Assembly: GCA_902766265.1 (NCBI GenBank)
Contig: CACXCY010000170.1
Coordinates: forward strand, 1 to 10,470
DNA length: 10,470 nucleotides
Direction: 5' to 3'
Source of the DNA: an uncultured Bacteroidota bacterium
GTDB lineage: Bacteria; Bacteroidota; Bacteroidia; Bacteroidales; P3
Part shown: one piece after another, positions 1-6,822 of the stretch
Numbering within the stretch: position 1 is the first letter of the stretch
Layout: each line of letters starts with the position of its first letter
Position numbers and translations under genes: made by a program
The notes under the pieces: model-generated
Seen by the model: only the letters and a program-made list of their open reading frames with translations
Told to the model about the DNA's origin: nothing
Databases searched by the model: none

Positions 1-136
1 ATTTGATTCAAGCGCCTTGACACAAGGATTTCTCTGTTATCATGGGCTTTTTAGAAGATTTTATCCTGCAAAATGACCTATAGGTCTTAAAATTAGTGTA
101 CGCCTATTCCTAGACGGTCCACAAGCGGGACATTGC
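1..136. other. Intergenic region downstream of nqrF, with a 12-bp palindrome
   Basis: No credible gene is visible here; the only ATG-started frames are about a dozen codons long. Positions 75-86 form a perfect 12-bp palindrome (GACCTATAGGTC), flanked by A/T-rich sequence. On the minus strand it is followed by ATTTTGC, so it could be a weak terminator for nqrF, but the stem is only 4 bp around a TATA loop. A second small inverted repeat, CCTTG-aca-CAAGG, lies at 15-27. Neither has a convincing U-tract, so a terminator role is inference only. Confidence 0.4.
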
Positions 137-1375
137 TCAGGCACCGAAGTCGTCAAAGAGGATGTTTTGCTTAGGAACGCCGAGGGCGTCGAGCATCTTC
201 ACCACAGCGTTGGTCATGGGTCCCGGGCCACAGAGATAGTACTCAATTTCCTCGGGTTCGGGATGGCTACCGAGATAACTGTCGAAAATAACCTGGTGAA
301 TAAACCCCTTGGGGCCAGTCCAATGGTCCTCCTCCAGGGGCTCGGAAAGAGCGACGTGGAAATCAAAGTTGTCGTGTTCCTGCGCCAAATTCTCGAACTC
401 TTCAGTGTAGAAGAGTTCCTTAAGCGAGCGCCCTCCATACCAGAAAGTTACCTTGCGCTGAGTGTGCTGCGTAAGGAAGAGGTCAAAGATGTGGCTTCGC
501 ATGGGGGCCATTCCGGCGCCGCCTCCGATAAACATCATCTCGCGGTCTGACGGTAACACATGAAACTCGCCATAAGGACCCGAAAGCGTCACCTTGTCGC
601 CCGGACGCAGCGACCACATGTAGCTGGAACAGACACCGGGATTAAGACGCTGGAAACCGCCGTGTACCCTGTCGGGCGGAGGTGTGGCGATACGGACATT
701 AAGCATCACTACGTCACCCTCTGCAGGATGGTTAGCCATCGAATAGGCACGGGTACAGGGCTCGTCGTTGCGCATCACAAGCGAGAACAACCCCAGACGC
801 TGCCAGTCGCCACGATAAGCATCGTCCACCAGGATGTCCCTATAGTCTACCACCAACTTGGGTACATCGACCTGAATATAGCTCCCCGAAAGAAAATCAA
901 GCCGTTCGCCCTGAGGGAGCCGCATGACAATCTCGCGGATGAATGTGGCCACATTGCGCGTCGACACCACCTCGCACTCCCATTTCTTAACGCTGAGCAC
1001 GCTTTCAGGCACCTGTATCTGCATAGGTCCCTTCACCTTCACCTGGCAACCCAGCCGCCAATGATCCAGCACCTCGCGTCGCGACAGATGCGGAAGCTCC
1101 GTAGGCAACACAGCACCGCCGCCTTCGAGCACACGGCAGCGACACTGGCCGCACGACCCTTTGCCACCACACGCCGAAGGAAGATATACCTGCTGTTCTG
1201 CCAACGTGGAAATCAGCGTACCTCCCATGGGAACAGTGAGTTGCTTGTCGCCGTTCACCGTTACGGTTACGTCGCCTTGCGGCACGAGATTCTCCATAAG
1301 CACCAGAAGCAGAGCCACCAGGAGCAAGACAACCACGAGAAAGACGACCAAAGCGGCAAGTAATGTAATTTTCAT
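137..1375 (-). CDS. nqrF: Na+-translocating NADH:quinone oxidoreductase subunit F
   Basis: NADH-oxidising entry subunit of Na+-NQR: it takes a hydride from NADH onto FAD and passes electrons through a 2Fe-2S centre to the membrane part. The 412-residue length matches the family (about 408 in Vibrio cholerae). Residues 1-27 form one hydrophobic anchor. Residues 35-125 are a plant-type ferredoxin domain with ligands C69, C75 and C78 in ACGGKGSCGQC, plus C110. The FAD motif RAYSMAN is at 209-215, the nucleotide-binding GGGAGMAPMRSH at 284-295, and LCGPGPM at 381-387. The chain ends in the typical DDFG(A). The ATG start gives the expected short N-terminal anchor; no strong Shine-Dalgarno sequence is seen, as is usual in Bacteroidota. 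It is the last gene of the nqr cluster but is separated from nqrE by 274 nt holding two tRNA genes, so it may depend on read-through or on its own promoter. Confidence 0.97.
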   Translation of the reverse strand: MKITLLAALVVFLVVVLLLVALLLVLMENLVPQGDVTVTVNGDKQLTVPMGGTLISTLAEQQVYLPSACGGKGSCGQCRCRVLEGGGAVLPTELPHLSRREVLDHWRLGCQVKVKGPMQIQVPESVLSVKKWECEVVSTRNVATFIREIVMRLPQGERLDFLSGSYIQVDVPKLVVDYRDILVDDAYRGDWQRLGLFSLVMRNDEPCTRAYSMANHPAEGDVVMLNVRIATPPPDRVHGGFQRLNPGVCSSYMWSLRPGDKVTLSGPYGEFHVLPSDREMMFIGGGAGMAPMRSHIFDLFLTQHTQRKVTFWYGGRSLKELFYTEEFENLAQEHDNFDFHVALSEPLEEDHWTGPKGFIHQVIFDSYLGSHPEPEEIEYYLCGPGPMTNAVVKMLDALGVPKQNILFDDFGA

Positions 1376-1405
1376 CGGTAGCCAGTATTAGGCAAAGGTT
1401 ATGCT

Positions 1406-1479
1406 TGGTGGAGTATTCGGGATTCGAACCCGTATTTCCGCCATGCGAAGGCGGCGTCCTACCATTGGACGAATACCCC
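1406..1479 (-). tRNA. tRNA-Ala (anticodon CGC), copy with encoded CCA
   Basis: The minus strand folds into a full cloverleaf of 74 nt. The acceptor stem is GGGGTAT/ATACTCC. The D arm is GTCC-AATGGTA-GGAC, and the anticodon arm CCGCC-TTCGCAT-GGCGG places CGC at 34-36. The T arm has loop TTCGAAT closed by CGGG/CCCG, then discriminator A and a genomically encoded CCA. The third acceptor pair is G3-U70, the classical alanine identity element, and A73 also fits alanine; the anticodon would read GCG. The body is short (7-nt D-loop, 4-nt variable region), and A49 faces A65, leaving a 4-bp T stem. It sits 30 nt upstream of nqrF on the same strand. The tRNA call is very secure; the isotype rests on anticodon placement and G3-U70. 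Confidence 0.88.
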
Positions 1480-1548
1480 CTGGTCTCCCACCACATCGAC
1501 AAAAGATACCGCCTCTCAGACGATAACGCTGTCGTCAGGTTGTCTCGG

Positions 1549-1619
1549 TGGAGTATTCGGGATTCGAACCCGTATTTCCGCCATGCGAAGGCGGCGTCCT
1601 ACCATTGGACGAATACCCC
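1549..1619 (-). tRNA. tRNA-Ala (anticodon CGC), second identical copy without encoded CCA
   Basis: Identical base for base to the neighbouring tRNA gene over 73 bp (1547-1619 against 1407-1479), so it has the same cloverleaf, CGC anticodon, G3-U70 pair and A73. The difference is at the 3' end: the bases after the discriminator read CCG rather than CCA, so the terminal A must be added by the CCA-adding enzyme after trimming. It begins 30 nt after the nqrE stop codon, with no recognisable promoter box in between, so co-transcription with nqrE and processing by RNase P and 3' nucleases is likely. The two copies are 67-69 nt apart. That spacer holds only a weak 5-bp inverted repeat (1519-1523 with 1532-1536). 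Confidence 0.86.
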
Positions 1620-1649
1620 ATTCTGTTTCTGTCCTATACCTTCCTCATT

Positions 1650-2267
1650 TCATATCTTTATACCCATAAACGACATGAAGGCAATGCCCATCAAGCCCGT
1701 AATGATGAAAGTGATGCCCACCCCTTTGAGAGCGGGAGGTATGTGCGAGTAGCGCAGCTTCTCACGGATAGCAGCGATACCCACAATAGCCAGCAGCCAC
1801 CCCAAGCCACTGCCAAAGGCAAAAGCGGTAACTTCACCGATGTTGGCGTAAGCACGCTCCTGCATAAAGAGCGAGCCACCCAGAACGGCACAGTTGACGG
1901 CTATCAGCGGCAAGAAGATGCCTAAAGCATTGTAGAGTGCCGGCGAAAACTTCTCCACCACCATCTCCACCATCTGCACGATAGCGGCAATAACTGCGAT
2001 AAACATGATGGTACTCAGAAACGACAAGTCCACCTGCGAACATGACAGATGCATCCACACAAGCGCACCGGGAGCAAGCACGTACTTGTTGAGCAAATAA
2101 TTGACCGGCACCGTGACAAGCAGCACAAAGGTAACAGCCACACCCAACCCCAGCGATGTCTTCACTGTCTTGGAGACGGCAAGATAGGAGCACATTCCGA
2201 GGAAGAACGAGAATACCATGTTATCCACGAACACCGACCTGACAAATATGTTGAACATCTCCTGCAT
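1650..2267 (-). CDS. nqrE: Na+-translocating NADH:quinone oxidoreductase subunit E
   Basis: Integral membrane subunit of Na+-NQR, related to NqrD and RnfA, with about six membrane helices in 205 residues, the usual family size. In this family NqrD and NqrE together hold an intramembrane iron centre bound by two cysteines from each. Matching cysteines are visible here: C26 in GMCSYLAV and C126 in AVNCAVLGG. The last residues read FMSFMGIKI, a normal end. The ATG start lies 3 nt after the nqrD stop; a second in-frame ATG is three codons further on and is also possible. It is followed by two tRNA genes instead of directly by nqrF. Confidence 0.97.
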   Translation of the reverse strand: MQEMFNIFVRSVFVDNMVFSFFLGMCSYLAVSKTVKTSLGLGVAVTFVLLVTVPVNYLLNKYVLAPGALVWMHLSCSQVDLSFLSTIMFIAVIAAIVQMVEMVVEKFSPALYNALGIFLPLIAVNCAVLGGSLFMQERAYANIGEVTAFAFGSGLGWLLAIVGIAAIREKLRYSHIPPALKGVGITFIITGLMGIAFMSFMGIKI

Positions 2268-2270
2268 CTG

Positions 2271-2888
2271 CTATTTCTCCTGCAAATCTTTGTTTCTACT
2301 GCGTTGTATCCATATAATCACCCCCACCAGAATCAACGCCATTGGCGGCATCACCATCAACCCGTTGTTCTCGTAACCGGCAGCATAGAGTCCCAATTTC
2401 TCGCACACAGGATAGCCCCAGAGCGATCCGCTCCCAAAGAGCTCACGTATAAATCCCAACGACACTAGGATAACGCTATATCCCAACCCGTTGCCGACAC
2501 CGTCGCACAGTGACTCCAACGGACTATGACTCATAGCAAAGGCCTCCAGTCGACCCATAACGATGCAGTTGGTGATAATCAACCCCACAAAGACCGACAA
2601 CTGCTTGCTGACATCGTAGAGGTAGGCCTTCAACACCTGATCCACTAGAACAACCAACATCGAGACGACCACCAACTGGACAATGATACGTATGCGAGGA
2701 GGTATCGTTTTCCGTATCAAAGAAATGATAAGATTCGCCAATGCCACCACAACAGTCACAGAGACAGCCATCACTACGGCTGGCTTGAGCTGTGCCGTCA
2801 CCGCCAGACAGGAGCAGATACCCAATACCTGCACGGTGATGGGGTTCTCCCTGCTAAAGGGCATCGTTATCAGTTTCCAGTTCTTCAC
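2271..2888 (-). CDS. nqrD: Na+-translocating NADH:quinone oxidoreductase subunit D
   Basis: Membrane subunit of Na+-NQR and partner of NqrE in the intramembrane iron site. The 205 residues are mostly hydrophobic helices. Family hallmarks are PITVQVLGICSCLAV near the N-terminus (C25, C27), then DQVLKAYLYDVSKQLSVFVG, and ITNCIVMGR with C108. The chain ends in the basic WIQRSRNKDLQEK seen in Bacteroidales homologues. The chosen start is GTG at 2888, with a weak AGGAAC upstream; it gives the leader length expected before PITVQVLG. An in-frame ATG at codon 9 (2864) is the alternative. It lies 26 nt after nqrC and 3 nt before nqrE. Confidence 0.96.
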   Translation of the reverse strand: MKNWKLITMPFSRENPITVQVLGICSCLAVTAQLKPAVVMAVSVTVVVALANLIISLIRKTIPPRIRIIVQLVVVSMLVVLVDQVLKAYLYDVSKQLSVFVGLIITNCIVMGRLEAFAMSHSPLESLCDGVGNGLGYSVILVSLGFIRELFGSGSLWGYPVCEKLGLYAAGYENNGLMVMPPMALILVGVIIWIQRSRNKDLQEK

Positions 2889-2914
2889 TATCTTGTCTGT
2901 TCCTGTTTCTACAC

Positions 2915-3583
2915 TTATTCATATTCCTCAACGTCCACATCATCGGAAAACTCCGACTCCGACACGTTGCTAAACGCCTCCAGTAAACTCCGATAGGATT
3001 CCACACCATCGGCCAACATCTGGGTGACCCCATCTGATGTCATTGTACCACCCGATATGGCATCTACTTCATGCGGAGAGTTGGGATTGGCGTGTTTCTT
3101 CAGCACAATAGGCGACAACACACCGTCCTCCAGCAGGCTTTTACCCACGAACTGATGGGCAAACCAATCCGCCGCTATCTCGCCTCCCAAACCTGGTGTT
3201 TCGCCCTTGTGATCGAACACAGCACCTTTAACCGTCAAATCCTCATCAACAGCAATATATCCCCATATTGGACCCCAAAGGCCTGTACCGCGGAACGGCA
3301 ACACGACCCCTTCACGAAAAATGTAATACGGCAACGCCTGCCGCACTCCGTCATTGTCAGTCCACAAGGTGTCTTCGGTGATATTCAAACCGTACTGCTC
3401 CTCCGCTTCTGCTGCCGATGCCTCAATACCAATGGCCCGCAGCAGCATCTGTTTGCGCTCTATCTCCTGATTGCGCAGTTGACGCGGTTTTAACGATACC
3501 GACACAACCGTGAGTGTAACGGCTGCCACCGCCACCAGAATGGCAGCATAGAGGAAGATGTATTTGTTGCTAAACTTTTTCAT
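2915..3583 (-). CDS. nqrC: Na+-translocating NADH:quinone oxidoreductase subunit C
   Basis: FMN-carrying subunit of Na+-NQR: one N-terminal membrane helix (about 8-30) followed by a periplasmic FMN_bind domain. FMN is attached covalently through a phosphoester to a threonine; here that is T180 in DAISGGTMTSDGV, which matches the family S-G-A/G-T signature. ETPGLGGE at 128-135 is another conserved FMN_bind stretch. Attachment needs the flavin transferase ApbE, which is not in this window. At 222 residues it is shorter than V. cholerae NqrC (about 257), as is common in Bacteroidales. The last 15 residues are strongly acidic (SDDVDVEEYE) and extend beyond the usual end of the domain. The ATG overlaps the nqrB stop as ATGA, implying translational coupling. 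Confidence 0.97.
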   Translation of the reverse strand: MKKFSNKYIFLYAAILVAVAAVTLTVVSVSLKPRQLRNQEIERKQMLLRAIGIEASAAEAEEQYGLNITEDTLWTDNDGVRQALPYYIFREGVVLPFRGTGLWGPIWGYIAVDEDLTVKGAVFDHKGETPGLGGEIAADWFAHQFVGKSLLEDGVLSPIVLKKHANPNSPHEVDAISGGTMTSDGVTQMLADGVESYRSLLEAFSNVSESEFSDDVDVEEYE

Positions 3584-4782
3584 TTCATTCTCTTTTTACG
3601 GTAGCTGATATTGGCAGCCACCACGCAGTGGTCAATCAGCGGGGCAAAACAGTTCATCAGCAAGATGGCCAGCATCATTCCTTCAGGATAGGCAGGATTG
3701 AACACACGCAACATGACGGCAAAAGCACCGATAAGGAGGCCATAAATCCACTTGCCACAATTGGTTTGCGCTGATGTCACGGGGTCGGTAGCCATGAAGA
3801 CGGCACCAAACATGAAACCACCCATCAGATAATGATAGTAGAATGGCAACTGCATGTAGGCATTGGCTCCGATGGCGTTGAACAGCAACCCCATCAAACC
3901 GCCTCCCAACACCACGCTGAACATGATGCGCCACGAAGCTATACCTGTCACCAGCAAGATGGCTGCACCCAATAATATGGCGACTACCGAGGTCTCCCCA
4001 ACCGAACCTGGGATAACCCCGACAAACATATCCATCATCGAATAGGACATGTTCTGCAGCAGACCGTCGACACCCGGTGCCGTAGAGGTCATTATCTCGC
4101 CCAGCGGCGTAGCACCCGACAGCGCGTCGCCAAAATGTTTTGCCGACACCCACACATTGTCGCCCGACATGTGCGTAGGATAGGAGAAGAACAGGAACGC
4201 ACGAGCCACCAGCGCCGGATTGAGGAAATTCATCCCTGTGCCGCCAAACATCTCTTTGGCTATAACGACGGCAAAAGCCACTGCCAGTGCCAACTGCCAA
4301 AGTGGAGTGCTGATGGGCACAATCATCGGGATGATGATGCCCGTCACGAGGAAGCCCTCATAGACATCATGATGGCGTATCTGCGCAAAAGCAAATTCTA
4401 TGCCCAATCCCACTGCATACGAGACCACAATCATCGGGAGCAAACGGATGAAACCGAACCACCATTCGCCCATCCATCCCAGATGCTCGCCCGTAGCAAG
4501 CGCATACTGATGACCCACATTCCACATACCGAACAGCAATGCGGGCATAAGCGCCACCACAACAGTTATCATGGAACGTTTCAGGTCGGCCGCATCGCGA
4601 ATGTGTGCACCCTGGCGTGTCACCTCTTTGGGGGTGAAGAGAAATGTCTCGAAACCTTCGAAAGTACTATGCAACCGCGACAATCGGCCACCTTCGCTGA
4701 ATGTGGGCTTTATTCTGTCAACGAAACGGCGCAACGGATGTCCGTTTCCACCGTCGTTTTTTACATAACGCCAATCGCTCAC
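3580..4782 (-). CDS. nqrB: Na+-translocating NADH:quinone oxidoreductase subunit B
   Basis: Largest membrane subunit of Na+-NQR, with a central role in Na+ translocation and quinone reduction. The 400 residues hold a cytosolic N-terminal segment of about 70 residues ending in HIRDAADLKRSM, then multiple helices. The covalent FMN site is T225 in ALSGATPLGE, the SGAT signature equivalent to T236 of V. cholerae. Conserved GTGMNFLNPALVARAF lies at 181-196 and MATDPVTSAQTN in the C-terminal half. The start is GTG, overlapping the nqrA stop as GTGA; the next in-frame ATG (codon 71) would remove the conserved N-terminal segment, so GTG is preferred. The 3' end overlaps nqrC by 4 bp. Confidence 0.97.
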   Translation of the reverse strand: MSDWRYVKNDGGNGHPLRRFVDRIKPTFSEGGRLSRLHSTFEGFETFLFTPKEVTRQGAHIRDAADLKRSMITVVVALMPALLFGMWNVGHQYALATGEHLGWMGEWWFGFIRLLPMIVVSYAVGLGIEFAFAQIRHHDVYEGFLVTGIIIPMIVPISTPLWQLALAVAFAVVIAKEMFGGTGMNFLNPALVARAFLFFSYPTHMSGDNVWVSAKHFGDALSGATPLGEIMTSTAPGVDGLLQNMSYSMMDMFVGVIPGSVGETSVVAILLGAAILLVTGIASWRIMFSVVLGGGLMGLLFNAIGANAYMQLPFYYHYLMGGFMFGAVFMATDPVTSAQTNCGKWIYGLLIGAFAVMLRVFNPAYPEGMMLAILLMNCFAPLIDHCVVAANISYRKKRMK

Positions 4783-6233
4783 ACGCCCTCCTTTCTGAGC
4801 GTTTCCAACGCCTCGCGAATGATATGTTGTATTTCTGTTTTTGAGGGGTCGATAAACTCACACAGGGCAAAATCCTCGGGCTCAACCTCATAGATCCCCA
4901 GATCCTCCATCAATTCAATGTCGCCAACCACAGCGGCCTTGATGAGTTGCAGGGGATAGATGCGGAAAGGAAACACCTGCTCGAATTCGCCAGTCAACAC
5001 CAACGGACGCTGTTGTCCATGCATCTGGGTGTCGAAACTGTATGTATTGGGGACCAGGCGGAACGAGCGCGACGCTTCACGCACACTCCTACGATGGCGA
5101 CGCCGTTGGCGACGTATCTCCTTCTTATCGAAACCTGAAAAGAAAGTTCGGTGGAAACTGAATTTATTCAATCCAGGCATTAACCACCCCATGAATTCAT
5201 AGTAATCCCCCTCAGGTATCACCGTCACCAAATCATCGGCAGCACCGATAAAAGGCGTCACCAAAGGTGTATCGGGAACCGCAATACGCGACCCAGACAA
5301 CACGTTGCCCGATATGATGCGGTAATTGCTACTCATCGCCAACTGCTCGCTGCACACAATGTCGAGCCCGGCACCTGCCAGTATCCTGTAGTAACGGGGG
5401 CTGGCGACACACGGTCCGGCAAAAGCCACCACCTTCTCCGGGAGATACTCCCCCGTCAGGAAGAGATGTCCTATCACAGCCACCTCCTGCGGACGCGCCG
5501 ACCACACGACCTCCCCTTTGTTGATGGGGTCAATGGCAGCAATCTGCGTCCCCACATTGCCGGCAGGATGTGGACCGTCGAAAACATGTTTTTCTATCCG
5601 GCAATCCTCCGGCACCCTCTCTGACAAATGCTGTCCTTTGTGGAATCCCAAATGAAGCTTCCCGTCAGTCAAACGCAACAACACCCGAAGTCCCGCCACA
5701 AAGTCCTCTTCCCTGCCCTGCACCACATAGTCGTAATCAGGAGCCAAAGGCGCAGTATCAAAACAAGAGACAAAAATGGCCTTGGGATGGTCATTGGGCA
5801 GCGGAACCGTGCCGAACGGGCGTCGACGCATCATTGTCCAGCAACCGCTCTCCACCAAAACACGCTGTATCTCCTCCCTGGAAAGTTCATCCAACGCCAC
5901 CGTATCCCTTTCAAAATTTCGCCCCACAGGCACACTCTCGTCGCGCTCCACCACCACAGCCAACAGAGCCCGACGCTCGCCTCTCACCACCGCTTTCACC
6001 CTGCCAGCCACAGGCGAAACAAAACGCGCCCACTCATTGTTCTTGTCCTCAAATAACGGCGTACCTGCGCCCACAATATCCCCTTCAGCCACCAGCAGTC
6101 GCGGCACCACACCCACATAGTCCATAGGTTTAACGGCATATTCCGCCACAGAGCGTGCATCAACAGTCAACTCCTGTGCCGCACCCCCCAACGGTATATC
6201 CAGCCCTTTGCGTATTTTTACGATGCCCGACAT
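4779..6233 (-). CDS. nqrA: Na+-translocating NADH:quinone oxidoreductase subunit A
   Basis: Peripheral cytoplasmic subunit of Na+-NQR, linked to quinone binding at its interface with NqrB. The start was set at the ATG of MSGIVKIRKGLDIPLGG, the conserved N-terminus; the open frame extends 21 codons further upstream but only to a TTG, without homology. This gives 484 residues, longer than the usual 445-450. Recognisable parts are the lipoyl-like segment with SPVAGRV, the central GPHPAGNVGTQI, SGNVLSGSR, WLMPGLNKFSFHRT, and the C-terminal GIYEVEPEDFALCEFIDPSK. The extra length is largely an arginine-rich insertion around residues 369-392 (KKEIRRQRRRHRRSVREASR, about 5058-5131), between the KFSFHRT and RPLVLTGEFEQVFP blocks. 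It is the first gene of the operon; a TAnnTTTG box lies about 100 nt upstream. Confidence 0.96.
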   Translation of the reverse strand: MSGIVKIRKGLDIPLGGAAQELTVDARSVAEYAVKPMDYVGVVPRLLVAEGDIVGAGTPLFEDKNNEWARFVSPVAGRVKAVVRGERRALLAVVVERDESVPVGRNFERDTVALDELSREEIQRVLVESGCWTMMRRRPFGTVPLPNDHPKAIFVSCFDTAPLAPDYDYVVQGREEDFVAGLRVLLRLTDGKLHLGFHKGQHLSERVPEDCRIEKHVFDGPHPAGNVGTQIAAIDPINKGEVVWSARPQEVAVIGHLFLTGEYLPEKVVAFAGPCVASPRYYRILAGAGLDIVCSEQLAMSSNYRIISGNVLSGSRIAVPDTPLVTPFIGAADDLVTVIPEGDYYEFMGWLMPGLNKFSFHRTFFSGFDKKEIRRQRRRHRRSVREASRSFRLVPNTYSFDTQMHGQQRPLVLTGEFEQVFPFRIYPLQLIKAAVVGDIELMEDLGIYEVEPEDFALCEFIDPSKTEIQHIIREALETLRKEGV

Positions 6234-6332
6234 GAGAATTTCTACAACAGCTGCACAAAACCAACAATGGTACAATGCTACAACAAACAATATCAAGTAT
6301 TATTGCACCCAAGTTCCATGCAAATGAGTTTG

Positions 6333-6340
6333 CAAATATA
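6333..6340 (-). promoter_or_regulatory. Candidate -7 promoter element for the nqr operon
   Basis: The minus strand reads TATATTTG(C), a perfect match to the Bacteroidota -7 consensus TAnnTTTG, about 100 nt upstream of the nqrA ATG in an A+T-rich stretch. The -33 element is not clear: TTG triplets lie 13 and 24 nt upstream, neither at the preferred 19-21. If the call is right, nqrA would have an untranslated leader of roughly 90 nt. Confidence 0.5.
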
Positions 6341-6542
6341 GTCATTTTTTAACCAACATATCTCCAATATTCCTCATTTTTTTCAATTCTTTATCCACTC
6401 CACCCCCACAAATACGATTATATTACTCATTACCAAATATATAAACTGTTTACATCTCTATTGCCTATGCAGCCCGGCTCGGGTGAACCATCCTAAATTT
6501 TCACATACATTCGCATTTGGGAAACGGGACACAAAAGCAACT
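6341..6542. other. Intergenic stretch with no gene
   Basis: No reading frame of useful length starts with ATG on either strand. The left half is A+T-rich and probably holds the upstream part of the nqr promoter. The right half contains a tiny perfect inverted repeat, CCCG-gct-CGGG (6473-6483). Nothing else was recognised. Confidence 0.6.
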
Positions 6543-6575
6543 CTGATGTAGGGCTGATGTAGGACTGACCTAACC
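6543..6575. repeat. Short 11-bp tandem repeat
   Basis: CTGATGTAGGG (6543-6553) is followed directly by CTGATGTAGGA (6554-6564) and by a degenerate third unit CTGACCTAACC (6565-6575). The first two units differ only at the last base. It abuts the left arm of the G/C-run inverted repeat, so it may belong to the same element. Confidence 0.55.
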
Positions 6576-6661
6576 TTCCCCTTGCCCCCCATTCAAGGGG
6601 GAGTACTCGTTCACCACTTAGGGACTAATGGACTACTCTCCCCTTTTAGGGGGCTTGGGGG
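6574..6661. repeat. Imperfect inverted repeat of G/C runs (MITE- or REP-like)
   Basis: The left arm (6574-6603) and right arm (6638-6661) are imperfect reverse complements built from runs of C and G, about 34 nt apart. Each arm can also fold on itself: CCCCTTG-(9 nt)-CAAGGGG at 6578-6600, extendable to 10 pairs with one G-U, and CCCC-TTTTA-GGGG at 6640-6652. The element lies between divergently transcribed genes, so it is not a terminator for either flanking operon. It resembles the G/C-run intergenic palindromes dispersed in many Bacteroidota genomes; that comparison is from memory and untested here. Confidence 0.55.
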
Positions 6662-6777
6662 CTATCGAATTCTCACAATTCGCCGCTGCTTAACCGCCCG
6701 TTTTGTTGGCCGGTGGGCTCGGTTGGGAATATCGCACCAATCGATAACCATTCGTATATAACCAGTTAATTATGAGT

Positions 6778-6793
6778 TAGGAATATATTCCTA
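6778..6793. promoter_or_regulatory. Perfect 16-bp palindrome, candidate operator
   Basis: TAGGAATATATTCCTA is identical to its reverse complement and does not extend further. It lies 29 nt before the TATATTTG box at 6823-6830, so it would be centred about 45 bp upstream of the likely transcription start, a position used by dimeric activators. No regulator gene is present in the window to pair with it. Confidence 0.4.
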
Positions 6794-6822
6794 TCTTTAT
6801 TTCCCAGCGCCGGAAAACGTTG

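Noticed and set aside
560..1363. Long plus-strand open frame of 267 codons
   Set aside because: It lies opposite nqrF, whose frame carries every expected cofactor motif. The plus-strand translation is rich in His and Arg with no recognisable domain, typical of a shadow frame.
1393..1401. TAACCTTTG as a promoter for nqrF
   Set aside because: The spacing inside the box is one base too long, and transcription would start only about 10 nt before the ATG.
1407..1619. Repeat pair considered as a CRISPR array or attachment-site duplication
   Set aside because: There are only two copies, and each folds as a complete tRNA. No integrase or mobile-element gene is present to suggest a tRNA att site.
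1405..1752. Plus-strand frames across the tRNA pair
   Set aside because: They translate the antisense of two tRNA genes twice, giving an internally repeated peptide that is only a by-product of the duplicated tRNA.
5570..6127. Plus-strand proline-rich frame of 185 codons
   Set aside because: It lies antisense to nqrA. Its composition follows from the codon use of the opposite strand, and it shows no domain.
6234..6296. Upstream extension of nqrA by 21 codons
   Set aside because: It begins at a TTG, has no similarity to NqrA N-termini, and the family start MSGIVKIRKGL is an ATG at 6233.
6666..6682. Small inverted repeat CGAATT-ctcac-AATTCG
   Set aside because: A 6-bp A/T-rich stem with no U-tract and no promoter at a meaningful distance; this could be chance.
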